This document shows, one piece after another, positions 1 through 12,679 of a DNA stretch of 64,000 nucleotides. Each line of letters begins with the position of its first letter. Position 1 is the first letter of the stretch. The notes below the pieces were generated by a model that was not told the origin of the DNA, ran no database searches, and saw only the letters and a list, made by a program, of their open reading frames with translations. Source of the DNA: Cycas panzhihuaensis. Its lineage: Eukaryota; Cycadophyta. Location: contig CM041465.1 of the NCBI GenBank assembly GCA_023213395.1, forward strand, positions 198,221,741-198,285,740. Reading direction: 5' to 3'. The translations under genes were made by a program, and so were the position numbers.

Positions 1-21
1 TCTATCTATCTATATATATAG

Positions 22-65
<44 letters not shown>

Positions 66-108
66 CTGTGTCTGTGTGTGTGTGTGTGTGTATGTATGTA
101 TATATATG
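1..108. repeat. Compound microsatellite (TCTA/TA/TG/TATG)
   Basis: The window opens with short TCTA and TA tracts, then a TG tract with a few TC interruptions, then TATG/TA units. This is simple-sequence DNA with no coding content. Confidence 0.95.
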
Positions 109-599
109 GCAATTATAACTTTTAATTATCAATTTAGTAATATATTAATCAATATATCATGTGGATATATGGGTCTCATAACCATATCTACCACTTTTCT
201 ATAAGCATGACTAGAGCATGTCACTTGAAGTGGAATTAGACAAGTTGCTTAGCATTTGAGTGATAAATAGGTTTAATATCTTTGAAGCCTCTCTAAATAC
301 TATCATTCACTACAAAACTTCATCACCATTAACCTACTTAGGTGTAAATGCATGCAATATAACATTTATAATCACATTTTTAGGAAAAAGCTATTATCTC
401 TATATGTATTATTGTAGCTATATTAGTCATGCCATCCTATATCTATCATCATCATTGTATTTAATCATCATCACTAACCCAAAACATCTATAGAAAAAAT
501 ATATAAATATCACCAAACTAATGTCCATCTATGAGTGAGTGATAATCCAAATATGCGTAAGCTCCATACTAAGCATATTAGTATATAGAAATAGAATTT
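109..599. other. Non-coding flank with a short dispersed repeat
   Basis: No gene is seen. Bases about 115-235 resemble 39835-39950 in the same orientation; both share the block at 147-163 (taatatattaatcaat) and the block ataagcatgactag. The 77-codon open stretch here has no recognisable domain and is AT-rich chance sequence. Confidence 0.6.
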
Positions 600-672
600 C
601 CAATCTTTCATTATAGAGCTTCAAGCAGATACCTTTCCTATGTGGATGTCACCCTAGCACTCTACTAGGTAT
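600..672 (+). repeat. Truncated fragment of a B-type copia LTR
   Basis: The block gatacctttcctatgtggat, followed by a 'ccctag-cact-ctactagg' motif, matches the solo LTR at 6019-6063 and, as reverse complement, both LTRs of element B (27345-27395 and 32040-32090). Only about 70 bp of a roughly 640-bp LTR remain, directly against the start of E1. It is either a fragment cut by the E1 insertion or a small recombination remnant. Confidence 0.6.
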
Positions 673-675
673 CAG

Positions 676-3560
676 TGGTTAAAAAGGCTATCAACCTAAG
701 CCCAATAAATTATAGAAAGGCCTTTTAATACATTTACAGACAACTTTTACCCTTCTTTTCTTCTATTTGTAGAAATCCCTTATTTATCTTAATATTTTAG
801 TCCCTTTTATCATTAAAACTATTATTTTTATACGTATTTTTCTCCATATTATTATGATAAATGCTAATTCATCTATGATTTTAGACCATCCTATGTTGAA
901 ACGTGTCTTTCTCATGTTGTATTTGGTCTTCTAGAAACTTTATGATACTATAAAGCTTACCACATTGCTTTGAAGTTCTAAACTTTATAATACTTTTAAG
1001 AACTTTGTGAGATGATAGTAGGTGAACTAAGAAAGGGCCACACATTTTTAACATACAACTAATACACCTAACTACATTTCTATCTCAACAATAGGAAAAG
1101 ATCTTGGAGGAATCTACTATTTCCTACATAATACTTACTTATTCAATGCTTTATCATTAAGATTAAGCCAAATCCATCGGTGATTTGCCTTAATTTTGGC
1201 CTATAGTTTAGTTCTAAACCATGGGCCTAATACTACTCCATTTCACTTCACAACATCTATAAAATCCCCCTTTATTTTCACATGAGGGGGGGCTGGGGCA
1301 AGTTCATAGTTTTATGCTTCTAGAATGTTGTTGAATTTTCTATGGAATTCCATTTCTTCTTTATTTGTTTAATTGGATTCCACCTTTATCTTAGAGATTA
1401 GAGTCAAATTGTTGCTAAAGACCTATTGGATTAGAGCTATATACCATGAGTATTCCTCTTTGATCAAGAATTAGGGAAAAACCCTTATACTATTTGTATT
1501 CCTTTCCCATTTCTAATTATATTTGGTTTCTAGGTTTTTAATTATTTTTTAGTTTTTACTAAGTTTTCACTTTACATCCTTTATGAATTTCACTTTGATT
1601 TCTTAATGGAAGTGTATTATATGAAGAATAAAGGATGAGTAGAACTCTTTAAGCTTTAAAATTGGTGGCAACTTTGCCAATTTTGAGGATCTATTTCTTT
1701 TCTAACTTATTATTAATTTCAGTTTATAATTGCTTTTATTATTGCTAGATCTTAAAGATTTTCATAGCATGCATTAATCTAACAAGTGGAGGAGTACCTT
1801 AATATGTTTTATGTAGGTTGAAGATTTTAGAAGAAAATTAGAGATACCACCTTCTTCCCTCACTCTTCCCACCAACTTAATAGTACATATTACAAAACTA
1901 AGGTGCTGCCCAAATTGTTTTAGTAATATCTAAATGTATGAGATTGAAAACTTTATTTTAAACCCATTTTTTAGCACTTTGAATTATAAACAAAATTTTA
2001 CTTTATAATAATTCAATTTAATAAGAAAAAATATCATTGAATTTTTTTAAGAGAAATTGTGGATTTATGCATGATACTAATCAAATTTTGAGTCCTTTGG
2101 CAACTTAGATTCATGAGGCTTTACATTTCTGAGAGTTTTAAGGAATTATTTAGAGTTAAGTCTAAGTTTTATTCTTTAAACCCTCCCTTATAGATTTCAC
2201 TTTTCAAAAAATATAACAAGTTTTCAGATGTAATTTTAATTCTCAATTTCATTTATAAAGAAAAGAAGGGGAATTTTACATTATATGTTTGCCATACCTT
2301 CTTGTTTCTCCCTTCATCTCATATATAAGTAGTTTTATTTACAAAGAAAGAGAGCATTAAAATAATCAAACAATAAGTGAAAGAATATAGATCATTGTAT
2401 ATCTATTTGTATATGTGGACTTTATGAAGGCCATAATGGAGTGGAGATTCACACTTGTTGTGAATCATCAAATACATGGGGCCAAAAGACCTCCTCCATG
2501 TTAATTTAATTAGTACTTTCATATAATTTAAATAGAATTTTAGTTACATATTTAGTTGTGTTTATTACTTCTCTTAGTCTTATTTAGTATAGGCTTATTC
2601 TTTCATTTAAAAAGGGGATCCACTACCTTTTTACCTAGATTTCATCACTAGATGAAAAAGGTGGTCTTGTGCATTTAGGCAGATTAAGTCCTTTAATTTG
2701 TGTTCTAAACTAGCTAGTGAGAGGTTCTTATCTGCACCATGTACTCATACATGGGTTGTTAATAGTTGATTATATATCATTTATCCTATTGAGAGTGATG
2801 AACTCTTCTTTTTCTCCTCTTAGAGTTGGAGGTCTATTAGAGTTAAATGTAAGTACTACCAAGCCATCTTAGACTTATTGTAAGATGGGTTACTAGTATT
2901 GATGAGTCTCCACCATCATACCTATGATTAGATACATCTTGTGGTCTTGACTCCCATAGGTCTCTTGCTTTCTTTAGTCCTCTTCCTCATTTCTAGATTA
3001 AGTTCTTTATATTAGGGGAATTTAGGAGTTGAGTTAGTATAGGTCAATGCAACTTAGGGGGATTAATAATATTAGGTTACATAAATAGAAGTGACTACAT
3101 TAAGGTATGTGTACCCTAGCAACACCCTCATACTTTAAGGGCATTTTTATTAAGTATTGTTTAGTCCTTATAAGGGATTCTATTGGTAGATAGGTTAATT
3201 TTATCTTTATATTTTTAGTTAGTCATTAGCTTACTCTTAATCTATTTTCATGTATATTTGCTTCTTTATCTATTTATATGCATTACTTACCCTATTAGAT
3301 AATGATTTATTATTTTTCTTTCTGGTCATTTATCATTCCCTCTTTTTCCTCCTTTTGGCATGCTACACACACATATGCTTTGCCCCTTAGCCTAAAACCT
3401 AGTTGTCTTTTATCCCTTCACTCACATCCATAAGATGCATGGGTGCCCCTTAAGAGGCATAAGCTCATCCCCTTCTTGACATAGGTCCTCCTTGTCATTT
3501 GGGTCTACCTATTAGGTTGTATTATTCATCCTCCCCTCTCATGATTAACATTTCACTAAT
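676..3560 (+). repeat. Probable 5' LTR of E1
   Basis: Colinear with 36607-39475 over the whole length. Shared blocks include the start (ttatcattaaaactatta), a middle run of Phe/Leu-rich AT sequence, and the end (gcataagctcatccccttct, then ttgtattattcatcc). The copies are clearly diverged by many substitutions and small gaps, so the element is old. No open reading frame of note. Confidence 0.7.
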
Positions 3561-5246
3561 AACCATACTATAGTCTTGCTAGTTGGGTTTAGTATATTAA
3601 TGTTCATCCCCTTTCTCTATTTGGTTCAAGCCTTTTTTTTAGGGTGATAATCTTATGGTATGCAATTCATTTATATGAGCACTCCTCATTTCTTTTCCAC
3701 AACTTTATAGTCTTAGTCAATTGATTCTTAAATTGACCTTAACTTTTGAAGCATACCTCTTACATATAGCAAGTTTCTCATTGCCTTAGAGGTTTACCTC
3801 ATTTAGATTTGGATTCTCCAATCCCATCTAGCTCATCACCTACTAAATAATCCTCAATAGTAGGTTAACTTCTACCTAAGTCGGCTAGGAATCCCTTTTA
3901 AGTTTAGCCTCCCCATCATCCATAAGATCCCTATTAACTAGTCGATATATGGTAAACTTAAGACCTTTACCAGATGTATGCCCTAGATTGGTCCTAAGTA
4001 TCCAATCCTTATGGCCCACAAATACCCTTCCAAGATTAAGTGGGCACCACTTTTCAATCATAGAACTAGACCTATTTTGTCAAAACCCTAATAGATTTCC
4101 TAGTCGTATCACTAGGGTTACTTATCCCTATGACCCTTTGCTCAGTCCTAGGTCTTTAACTCATGCCTTTATATTTAACTAATCCCAAGTTAGAGAGGAA
4201 GCCTCTAACGTTTCCTAAATCCCCAAGATCCCATGGGATACTGTGGCATCCCTAAGGGCACAATTTGAATAATCTGCTTTAGAGACAACTCTTGCCTAGG
4301 CTTGTCACCTATTTGGAATAGGTATTGGCCCAATCCCATTTGTTCCCTAACCCCAGTAGTAAGTAGCCTCTCAATAATAGGCTACTTTGCAACCCATTAC
4401 TTCTTCTTTAATATTACCTACCTAAGCCCTAATAACAAAAACCATGTATGTGGTCCCTATTTTAGTAGTAGGTCCTCTAACAACCACCTCCTCATTTTAT
4501 TTCACTTGTCTTTCTAACAAGCGGGCTTCACACATCTATTCCATAACTAATGGATATGTAGTTTAACTCTTTCATTCCTTTAGTTCTACTTTATTCTATA
4601 CCTCATCCTTTATTTCAATCAATAAGACCTTGGGGGATGCTTCATCCTCCTCCATGTTCTATTTAACCTATCCAACTCATTCCCTAACCTATATAATCCA
4701 TCTTTGTCCTACTTAGGCATGTCTCTCAATAATGGGGCAAGATGGCCCTTACCTATAACCTACCTTTGATGTAAATCCTTTCCATCTATATGGGGTTACC
4801 CTTATAATTAGGGGCCTATGTGGTTAAAACCCCATTCCACATCTCCTCTTTCATTACATTCCACCTTATTAAGTTATACCTAAGTTTATGTTAGGCCCAT
4901 CCTATATAGCCATTCCTTAAGGAGTCACTATATAAGATGGTATTTTAGTTTGATCCCATCAACCTACTTCTTATGGTGCATCAAATTATGGAGGGCTCAT
5001 ATCATATATATCCAACCTGTATCCCCAAATAATAGTTTCATATCAAGAGGGGGGTATCCCCTAGCTTGTTCTAATCTATCAAACTTACTAATAGGGCTAA
5101 ACCCCTTATGGTGAGACCCAAATATAATACTTATATAAGCCTTAACCTACTTTTCCACCTATTGATCATTTAGCTCAACTTGGGGCATGCCCCTTTGTTG
5201 AATATTATATTAGTTTACTTTCCCTAGAGGCACTTCAAATAAACTT
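3561..5246 (+). other. E1 leader between 5' LTR and gag
   Basis: About 1.7 kb with no recognisable protein. Open stretches of 77 codons (3949-4182) and 71 codons (4302-4517) show no known domain. Ogre elements carry an extra ORF in this position, but I cannot show homology here. A primer-binding site was looked for after 3550 and not found. Confidence 0.45.
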
Positions 5247-5599
5247 ACCACCCTACCTTCCAAAAGTACCTAAGTTTGAGGGAACTTCATCTCAATGTCT
5301 ATGGTACCATGTTAAGGAAATTGCCATGGCATCTATAGAATATTAGATATATAATCATATCTTGATAAACTTATTTCCTTAACCTCTTTAGAGTGATGCT
5401 CTTAATGGTTTTATTACCTCCCCTTGTTCTATATTTTGCTTTCAATAATTAGTGGATATATTTTTCATGTACTTTAATATATCACACCCTTTTGTGAGTG
5501 GGGATAAAGCCTTACTCTCTCTTAAACAAGACCAAGATGAATTTAATAGAGACTTTTTACATCATTTCTATGATTTGTTATATTCATCTAAGTCTGCTC
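5247..5599 (+). pseudogene. E1 gag (capsid domain), broken and cut by a solo LTR
   Basis: Gag forms the virus-like particle in which the element is reverse transcribed. The frame from 5247 reads a Pro-rich lead (Pro-Lys-Phe-Glu-Gly) followed by the retrotransposon gag core: a hydrophobic stretch with 'SDALNGFITS', then 'FQ-LVDIFFMYFNISH', then a polar segment ending in 'DEFNRDFLHHFYDL'. These match the order of the Retrotrans_gag domain (xGxAxxWFxxLPxxSIxSFxxLxxxFxxxF, then FxxRF). At least four stops fall at Gln or Arg positions. The frame runs exactly to the solo LTR at 5600; continuation beyond 6236 could not be followed with confidence. Confidence 0.65.
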
Positions 5600-6235
5600 T
5601 ATTAAATATGTGACAATAATGTATAAGGAGGCTAATATTTTGGAACTTCTTCAATGCAATTTCCCCTACCAAATTTTCTTAAGGGGATCTAAGGGGGATG
5701 GGAGCCCCCCATTGGCTGAGGGATAGGGGGGAGCTAGACCCCCTGCAAGTGGGGGTAGGGGCAGTATCCCCAAAGCAAAAAGCTAGGGTTGAAAACCTAC
5801 TAAATTATAAAGAGAATCTAGGTTGTTCATAAAAAAAATGCTAGATCTGATAATGGCAATTTTGTAACCCATTTTGGGTAATTAATTTTTTCTAATTTTT
5901 ATTATATCATGATTGTTGTATCATATTGCATTGTATCATAGGTAGTTAGTTGATTGTTATTGTGGTGAGAGCTTTGTACCAAATGCATATACAAATCTTT
6001 CATTCTTGATCAATAAAACTGATACCTTTCCTATGTGGATGTTTCCCTAATACTCGACTAGGGTTTTACCACATTATATCTGGTGTTATTAGTAATGTAT
6101 ATGCTTTCTTATGTATGTTAAATGATCTCTAGTTATATACTTACATTTGTTACAGTTTCATATCCTTGATCTTATTACAAAATAGTTAGATCCTAGTGGT
6201 TGGTTTTGGTTATTTAGAACCAGGTTTGCTTAACA
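5600..6235 (+). mobile_element. Solo LTR of the element-B copia family
   Basis: Its start (tattaaatatgtgacaata) matches the B LTR start TGTTGGATATTGTGACAA with G-to-A changes, and it ends in ...taaca like the B LTR. It carries the same G-rich block (5680-5765) and the same 'gatacctttcc' block (6019). The flanks are tgctc (5595-5599) and tactc (6236-6240), a 5-bp target duplication with one G-to-A change. There is no internal region, so the full element was lost by LTR-LTR recombination. Confidence 0.85.
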
Positions 6236-7680
6236 TACTCTACCTGAAGACCTAAGAGAGAGAAGACAATTGAGTATGACTTGTGATTTGAGTCCCTTTT
6301 TTAAGACCTAAGCCCCTAACTAAACCTAGGTTCCTATATCTAAGATCCAATGTAATTCATTTCACCATAATTAACATAGGTAGCTATGGATACTTAGTTG
6401 TTCTTAGTAACCCCAAATCTCATGTTGAAGATGAAGAGCCTCCTATATACCAAGTGGCCATGCTTTCTTTCGCCTAAGGGTTATACTCCCCCAAAAATAA
6501 TCCTTCTCTATCCAATCCCTTTTAGAGGTCCTTTCATCCATGAGAGTAGGGATAAAATCTCATAGAAAACTTTGAGACTATCCCTATGTCCTATTTGACC
6601 CATAACATCTCTCTTTTTCAGTGAGCTTAACTTGCATGACATGCCTACTATCTCACCCATGCTCTCCATCTCAATTTTTATGAGGAGGTTATTGAGTCAT
6701 CATGTGTATCTCCACCCTCCTCAATCTACTCCATAACCTACCTACCCTATGGAAGCCCCATAAGCACTCACTCACTTAGATGATCTATTTAGAGTTTTTG
6801 AGACTTGTGTCAATTAATTTTTTAAACTCCAAGTTTTGGCCAAAAATTCTAGGATTCACCAAGCATATCTTGGCCTTTATAATACTCTATTACTCATATG
6901 GATTTAAAATAACCTCCCCTTAGGGAGGGATAAAAATCTTATCCCTCCTCCATGATCTATCAATATGATCTATAATACTTAGGACTCCCCTAATATAGTG
7001 GTCATGCAACTTCATCTATTCTAAGTCCTCTAATATATAACTTAGATACTGAGTCTAGATCTACTTTTTTGTATGATGAGTTTATTATGTATAACACTCC
7101 TCTTTTATCCCCTAGGATGTGCTTCATGATCTTCTTATCTTTGGTTCAAATTCCAAAAACACTCAAGCTTTGGCTTCTCAACCATCACCTCTTGTTAAGT
7201 CGTATCATATCTACCATTAGTGCCATGGTTCTGACTCTTTTAAGTAATCCTTATATCTCTTTGATTAGTGTCTAAGTCATTGTGCCAACCCCACTTCTAA
7301 AGATCATAAACTTACAACTCAAAAAATGGTTATCCATTTCATTGATTACTTTAAAAATGATGAGGTGTTTCTAGAGTACCTAGTAGGGGTGGCTTCTAAT
7401 CTCCCTTTGAATATTTGCAAGTTAGGTTTCAGAAATGCCTTATTATTAGTTCCCCTCCAGTTGAGCCTATTATGGATTAGGCCACTTTTGGTTCATCCAT
7501 AGATTAATCTCTTCCTCATTTTGGGGAAGGTAGAATCCTCCTGATAGGGGTAACTATTGATATTGTTCTTGATCTTAAAAGGATCATCAAGGTGGGGATG
7601 GAATATTCTTCTAAATAGATGACTAAATATATGAAGCTCTTATCCTTAAGGCTAAGCCTATAAGGTATAAATAGTGCCCA
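6236..7680 (+). other. E1 decayed interval between gag and RT
   Basis: By position this should hold the end of gag and the aspartic protease. No zinc knuckle or protease motif (D-S/T/N-G and LLGRPWI-like) can be read. The 68-codon open stretch at 7069-7275 has no recognised domain and is probably chance. Confidence 0.45.
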
Positions 7681-8345
7681 ATTCATCCTAAGCTCTAAGT
7701 TATTATTAATATGGATGTTAAGAAGCTCAATAATGAAGGCTTAATTACATCAATAGACTATCCACACTAGGTCTTTAACATAGTCTTAATGGCAAAGAAA
7801 AATGGGGTAATTCATATTTGCATAAATTTTAGAGTCATAAACAATGCTTATCCTAAGAAAAACTTTCTCCTACCTTTCATTGGTCAAATTATAAACAAGA
7901 TAATAGGGTTTAAAGTCATGTCCCTTATGGATGGTTTCCTAAGTTATAATCAAATTTAAACTTCAGTTGAGGATCATTACAAGATAACTTTTATAACTCC
8001 TTAGGGCATGCTTACTTACATAACAATGCCCTTTCACATAAAAAATGATGGTGCAACCTATTAATAGGCCATGGACTTTATATTCTATGATTTCATCAAT
8101 ATAATTCATGAAATATTCATGGATGACCTACTTGGTCTCTCACATAAAATGGGAAACCATCCCATGGACCTTAGAAATATCTTTTAAATATGTAGAAAGT
8201 GTCATGTTAGCTTAAACCTATACAAGTTTATATTTATCATCACAACAATTAAACTTCTAGGGTTTAGTATCTTTTAATAAGGAATTATAGTTGGATTAGA
8301 AAAGATGAGGACAATCCTTGAGATGCCCCCACCCCATACTTAGAA
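7681..8345 (+). pseudogene. E1 reverse transcriptase, degraded
   Basis: RT copies element RNA into DNA. One frame from 7681 reads in order: a lead with 'VKKLNNEGLI' and 'IDYPH', a KKNGVIHICINFRVINNAYPK block (family: KKxGKxRxCxDFRDLNKAxPK), 'FLLPFIGQI', 'GFKVMSLMDGF', a 'DHYKITFITP' block, 'TMPFHIKNDGATY', and the active-site loop as Phe-Met-Asp-Asp near 8113-8124. It ends with 'MRTILEMPPP' (family: KxxAIxxMPPP), which leads into the RNase H. Stops lie at Gln/Trp positions, for example ITP-stop-G, where ITPWG is expected. Wording and order match Tat-type gypsy RT. Confidence 0.85.
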
Positions 8346-9100
8346 ATAAATCAAATCCTTCCTTGAGTAACTTAGCTTCCTTAAGCACTTTTTGCCAGTT
8401 TTTTCCCTAACTTTCAAACCCCTAATTAATCTCCTCAAAAGGGAAGTCCCTTGTTCTTAGGCATTAACTACCTAATCTACCTTTGATTAACTTAAATACA
8501 GCCTAGACACTTCCCCTACATTGGAATCCCATGGTTTGACAAACCATTTATTCTATATATGTCATCCATAAGTGAGTGAATTAGAGCCATGTTAGCATAA
8601 GAGGATGATCTAAGAGTGGACCATACTATTTATTTTCTTGGTCACACCATGGTCACCATTGAACTTAATTATACTCCTATAGAAAAGTAATACCTTTCCT
8701 TTGTGTTTGCCAATAAAAAGTTAAGCTATTACTTTTTGGGCAACATGACTAACATCATCATTTACTCAAATCCCCTGTGCTTCATAATGACTAAATTTGG
8801 CCTCACAAGATGAGTAGGGAAGTGGGCTATTCCCCTATAGGGGTATGACCTATTAATTATTAATAGAAAATCTACAAAAAGGATGCTACAATAGAGTAGT
8901 TAGCTCATGCACCCCTCTAAAACCTAGCAAATACTCCTATTGATGACTCTTTACCTAATGAGTCTATTATGGCTCTTAAATAGTTTGTGGGATGAAGGAT
9001 AATTAATGATGAATGGTATGATGATGTTGGTCATTACATAGTTCACCAAGCATATTCAAAGGATGTAAGTGATAAGGTAAAAGAACATGTAAGGGCTACA
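8346..9100 (+). pseudogene. E1 RNase H and connection region, degraded
   Basis: RNase H removes the RNA strand of the hybrid. After RT, 'FLSFLKHFLPVF' and 'PLINLLKRE' match the connection segment of gypsy pol. From about 8529 one reads 'PWFDKPFILYMSS' (strand 1), an Ala-Met-Leu-Ala step, 'YFLGHTM', then 'ELNYTPIEK' and 'LSFVFANKKLSYYF', which match the RNase H order (YxSxxL, ExxYxPIExxxLAxVxAxxxLRxY). Many stops. Beyond about 8870 the frame is not traceable until the integrase. Confidence 0.7.
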
Positions 9101-9130
9101 ACTTGAAAATATTTCCCTTGACAATATTAT

Positions 9131-9817
9131 TTATAAAAGATTATTTGAAGGGGTTTTTCTTAAATATAACAACTTTGAAGAAGCACATTAGATCCTCTAT
9201 AACTGCCATGACAACATCTGTGGAGAACACTTAGGTGGATAATCAATGGCTAAAAAAATTCCTACAAATGGATTTTTTTTAGCCTATTTTATTTAAAGAT
9301 GCCTATGCCTATGTCCACAAATATGAGAGGTGCCAAGAACATTTAAACATAGTGCACCAACCTTCTAAGGATTTTCATGCTATCATATCTTCTTGTCCCT
9401 TCTCTCAAAGGGGTTTAGACTTAGTTGGGGCTATTACACACCCATTTTTATCATAGTATAAGTTTACCTTGATTACAATAAAGCACTTTATTAAGTAGGT
9501 GGAGGTTGTCCCTCTCTCATCAGCCATAGTAAAAATCATTACTACATTCATCTTCTAACATGTTATTTATCATTTTAAGATCTTAGATATCTTGATTACA
9601 TATGATAGAATCCCATTCTACAATAAGGAGGTTGATGAACTGTGTGATAAGTTCCATATAAATCATAAGAGATCATCATTCTATTACCCTTAAGCAAGCA
9701 TGTAAGTCAAGGCATTTAATAAAATATTGATCTCCATTATGAAGAAAATGATGTCTAAATCTCAATAAGATTAGCAGTGTATCTTACCCTATAGGCTTAT
9801 CAAACGTCCATATAGAT
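9131..9817 (+). pseudogene. E1 integrase, 5' part (zinc finger and catalytic core), interrupted by G2
   Basis: Integrase inserts the cDNA into the genome. The HHCC region reads 'CGEHLGG' and 'YVHKYERCQEH' (9220-9345). The core reads 'GLDLVGAI' (first Asp, 9412-9435), 'FTLITIKHFIK-VEVVPL', 'ITYDRIPFYNKEV' (second Asp, about 9599) and a degraded QxNGQxE box at 9688-9720. There the catalytic Glu codon is Lys (aag at 9709-9711), and the flanking Gln codons are stops. The frame runs to 9817 with an A-Y-Q-T-S-I motif (family AYRTSIRT), where G2 begins; it continues in frame at 16268. Confidence 0.85.
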
Positions 9818-10088
9818 TATTACATAACCTTCTAAGGTGAATACTATATAAACATTTAGTTACATGATTAAGGTGGTATAGGTTAATGATATTTATCGAT
9901 AAGTATACATAGGTTGCATACTTCCACATATCCTCTTATAAGATTATGCTCACTTTCATCTACATTTTGGTATTCATTAATTGCTCTAGTGACTTGAATG
10001 TAATCTAAGTTGTGTGCATTAATAAAAGAATCTATTTTTGCTCCCTTATTTCCTGTTTTAAGTACAAATTATAGGTTGAATCATAACA
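9818..10088 (+). repeat. G2 5' LTR (internally deleted)
   Basis: Matches 15890-16262 from both ends, for example the shared 'gtgcattaataaaagaatct' and 'agtacaaattataggtt'. It lacks about 100 bp that the 3' LTR has between 'acatacctccaca' and 'cctgtgagattatact'. Confidence 0.9.
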
Positions 10089-10090
10089 AG

Positions 10091-10102
10091 TGGTATCAAA
10101 GC
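10091..10102 (+). other. G2 primer-binding site, tRNA-iMet type
   Basis: tggtatcaaagc lies 2 bp after the LTR. The standard plant initiator-Met site is TGGTATCAGAGC, so 11 of 12 bases agree. Confidence 0.9.
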
Positions 10103-11520
10103 TAGATTTGGTAATCTAGTGGAGGTATCTAGGATATGAAAAATTAGATTTTTTTTTAAAACTTTATAACTCTTGAAACTTTTCTTTTGTAATTATTTTT
10201 TTTAGTTTTATTCATTTTAAATTTTTTGTTTAATGATAGACAACACTACTTGATAACTATCCTTTCTATCCCTCCCTCTTTCCTGCATAAGGGTGGATAA
10301 CTCTACTTGGAAGCTACTAACCCTAGTTGGGTAAAGACCCTATGTTGGGGATCTATAAATATCACAAAGGTTTTCCAATTTAGGCTAAGTGGATTGTGTC
10401 TTTTTCACCCTTGTGTAAAGGACTTCAATAAGTCTATTAAACCAAGCATTAAATAGAACTCGACTATGGAATTAAGCCTTATTATACCTTCAAGTATTAA
10501 AAGGACCTCTATAGGTTCCTTCTTTAGCCTATCATAGGTAACTATCAACTATTTATCCCTATACGATGTATGAGTTAGTAGTTAGTATTTGGAAGCTACT
10601 CTACACAAACATCTTTGCATGATTATAGACCTTATGGGGATAATTTTCCTCTTTAGGTAGTTCCCTGAGATATTAGGCTAAGCTATAGTAATGATAAACA
10701 AGTTTATTACACAGCTTATAGAGCCAAACGCTCCCCTATAAATATTTGGTAGGTTTGCCCACCTCCTGTAGTCTATACACAAATCCAAAGTCTATTGTAC
10801 TTTTGTTAGTCAAGTCAAGAACTACCATGAATCAGTGACTGATATTTATTACTAAGTAAATTAGTAATAATACTTTATACAGACAACATCATTGATAACA
10901 GAGTGATTGTATGGATAATAGAAAGACTATTAAATCAATGTATATTTGGAAACCTACATTATTTAACTCTTAAGAAATTTTTAGTATAGTAAATAACTAG
11001 CGCCTAAGCCTTGGTATTCCTATCCAAACCTTCAACAACATCTGTAACCTAGGGCACTTGAGTCAAGTCTAGTTCCATAGTCCAATTTCTTTTTAGAAAA
11101 AAAAGGGAAAGAAAAGGTCATAACTTTATTAATACTTCTCAGATTTGAATGAGACTTGCATTATTAGACTTATCCATCTTATCTTGATTAGCATTATGTA
11201 TTGACCAAAGTCCATTAGGTCATTTTTAACCATTAGTTTTTGGGAAAAACTGGCCTACATGCATTTTGTGGGCCCTACCAATCTTAATTTCTCACTTACT
11301 ACTCACCTACGTCATTTTAAAGAGCTCCTTATTCTTCTTCACAAGTACTAAGTGATTTTCTTTCTTAATTTTTAAGGTCAATAGCCTATAGGCACCTTAT
11401 ATCTTACCCCTCTCCTCCCCCCTGCCACCCCCCTCCCCCTCAAACTTTACCCTTTTTATATCTTCACTCCTTTGACACATATTCTTTCTATCTCTCCTAC
11501 TTCTTGTATTCCTTTCTTCT
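10103..11520 (+). other. G2 leader
   Basis: About 1.4 kb with no readable protein before gag. It holds a C-rich patch at 11406-11442. No regulatory signal can be defended. Confidence 0.5.
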
Positions 11521-12640
11521 CATTATCCCCTACCTTATGAGGACCCCTTTTATAATGAGTCAATATGAATGTATTTACTCTTTGAAAACTCAAGTCATCA
11601 ATATACAACATGACCCAACCAAGATATTAATGGACCTTGCAAACCTTGCCTAATGGGTTACATTTATAAATACTCAAATCTCCAATTTTCTCTTGGCAAC
11701 CAACTCCAATTTCTCTAGCATGACATGAAGTTAAGTATCTTAAGGTGGAACCCCACCTCCCAAGTTTACATGACAATAATTATTCAATCATAAAATTAAT
11801 ATACTAGTCTTCAATCTAGACCTCAACAAGGATGTAGCTTGTAGTTGGATTAACAAATTAGATTTTTATTTTATAATAAACCACTTATACAAAGCTAATC
11901 AATTAACTTTTTCCTCCACCCACTTGGAAGGTAAATTTCACCATTAGTATAAGTGATGGACCCAAGAGTACTCATCTAATCAATCATGGGATCAATTCTA
12001 TAAATATTTTTTCAGCAATATGAAGAGATATGGAACCAATCCTTTTTTAGTCAATTGATGTGATTACAACAAACCATGTTAGTCAAGGCCTATATAGAGG
12101 AGTTCTAGGCAATCTAAACTCGAGTCACCCAACACTTAGACAAATATACATTGGTTGAAACTTACATAGTCGATCTCCATGAATGCATTCAAATAATGTT
12201 GAAGACTAATTAGCCTCCTAGCTTATGAGACAATATTAATTATGCTAAAGACATTGAAGCTGAATTTACAGTAAAGAGAGCATCTAGAATTAGATGAGAT
12301 ACACCATGGTTCAATCACCAAAGGCCCATAGAACCTTATAGACCTTTAAGGCTTCAAGAAGAAGAGCCTCCTTAGTAAGTATTAAACCATCCAACTAAGC
12401 ATCTTACCATAAAACAATTATCGATACAAATATGGATACCCTCCTCTAAGGTGAATAAGCACTACAAAGTTGATTTATACTTATAATGTACCAAGAAATA
12501 GTTCCTCATATATGGTAATATATATAAAGCTAAAAGAGTCATCTTCACCATTGACCCTAACTTAAAATTTTATGATGAAATTGAAGAAAAGCCACCTTTA
12601 GAACCCTCCCCACCTATTCACCCTAAACCCAAAGTACTCA
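11521..12640 (+). pseudogene. G2 gag, degraded
   Basis: A Met-rich start near 11535 leads to 'LDFYFIINHLYKANQLTF' followed by 'STHLEGKFHH-YK-WTQEY' (about 11845-11965). This matches the gag core (LxxYFxxxxxxxxxKxxxAxxxLEGxAxxWYxxW). It is followed by 'WDQFYKYFFSNMKRYG'. A zinc knuckle is at best a remnant: Cys-Thr-Lys-Lys-Gln at about 12489. Many stops and at least one frame change. Confidence 0.6.
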
Positions 12641-12679
12641 TATGCATCATTTCCTCTTCTACTTGCCCTGATCCATTAC

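Noticed and set aside
260-493. 77-codon + strand frame near the left edge
   Set aside because: Hydrophobic AT-rich chance translation with no homology I can recognise.
3546-3600. Primer-binding site of E1
   Set aside because: No stretch after the LTR end matches a Met, Arg, Asp or Lys tRNA 3' end convincingly.
7069-7275. 68-codon + strand frame
   Set aside because: No domain, no context, sits in the decayed gag-protease interval.
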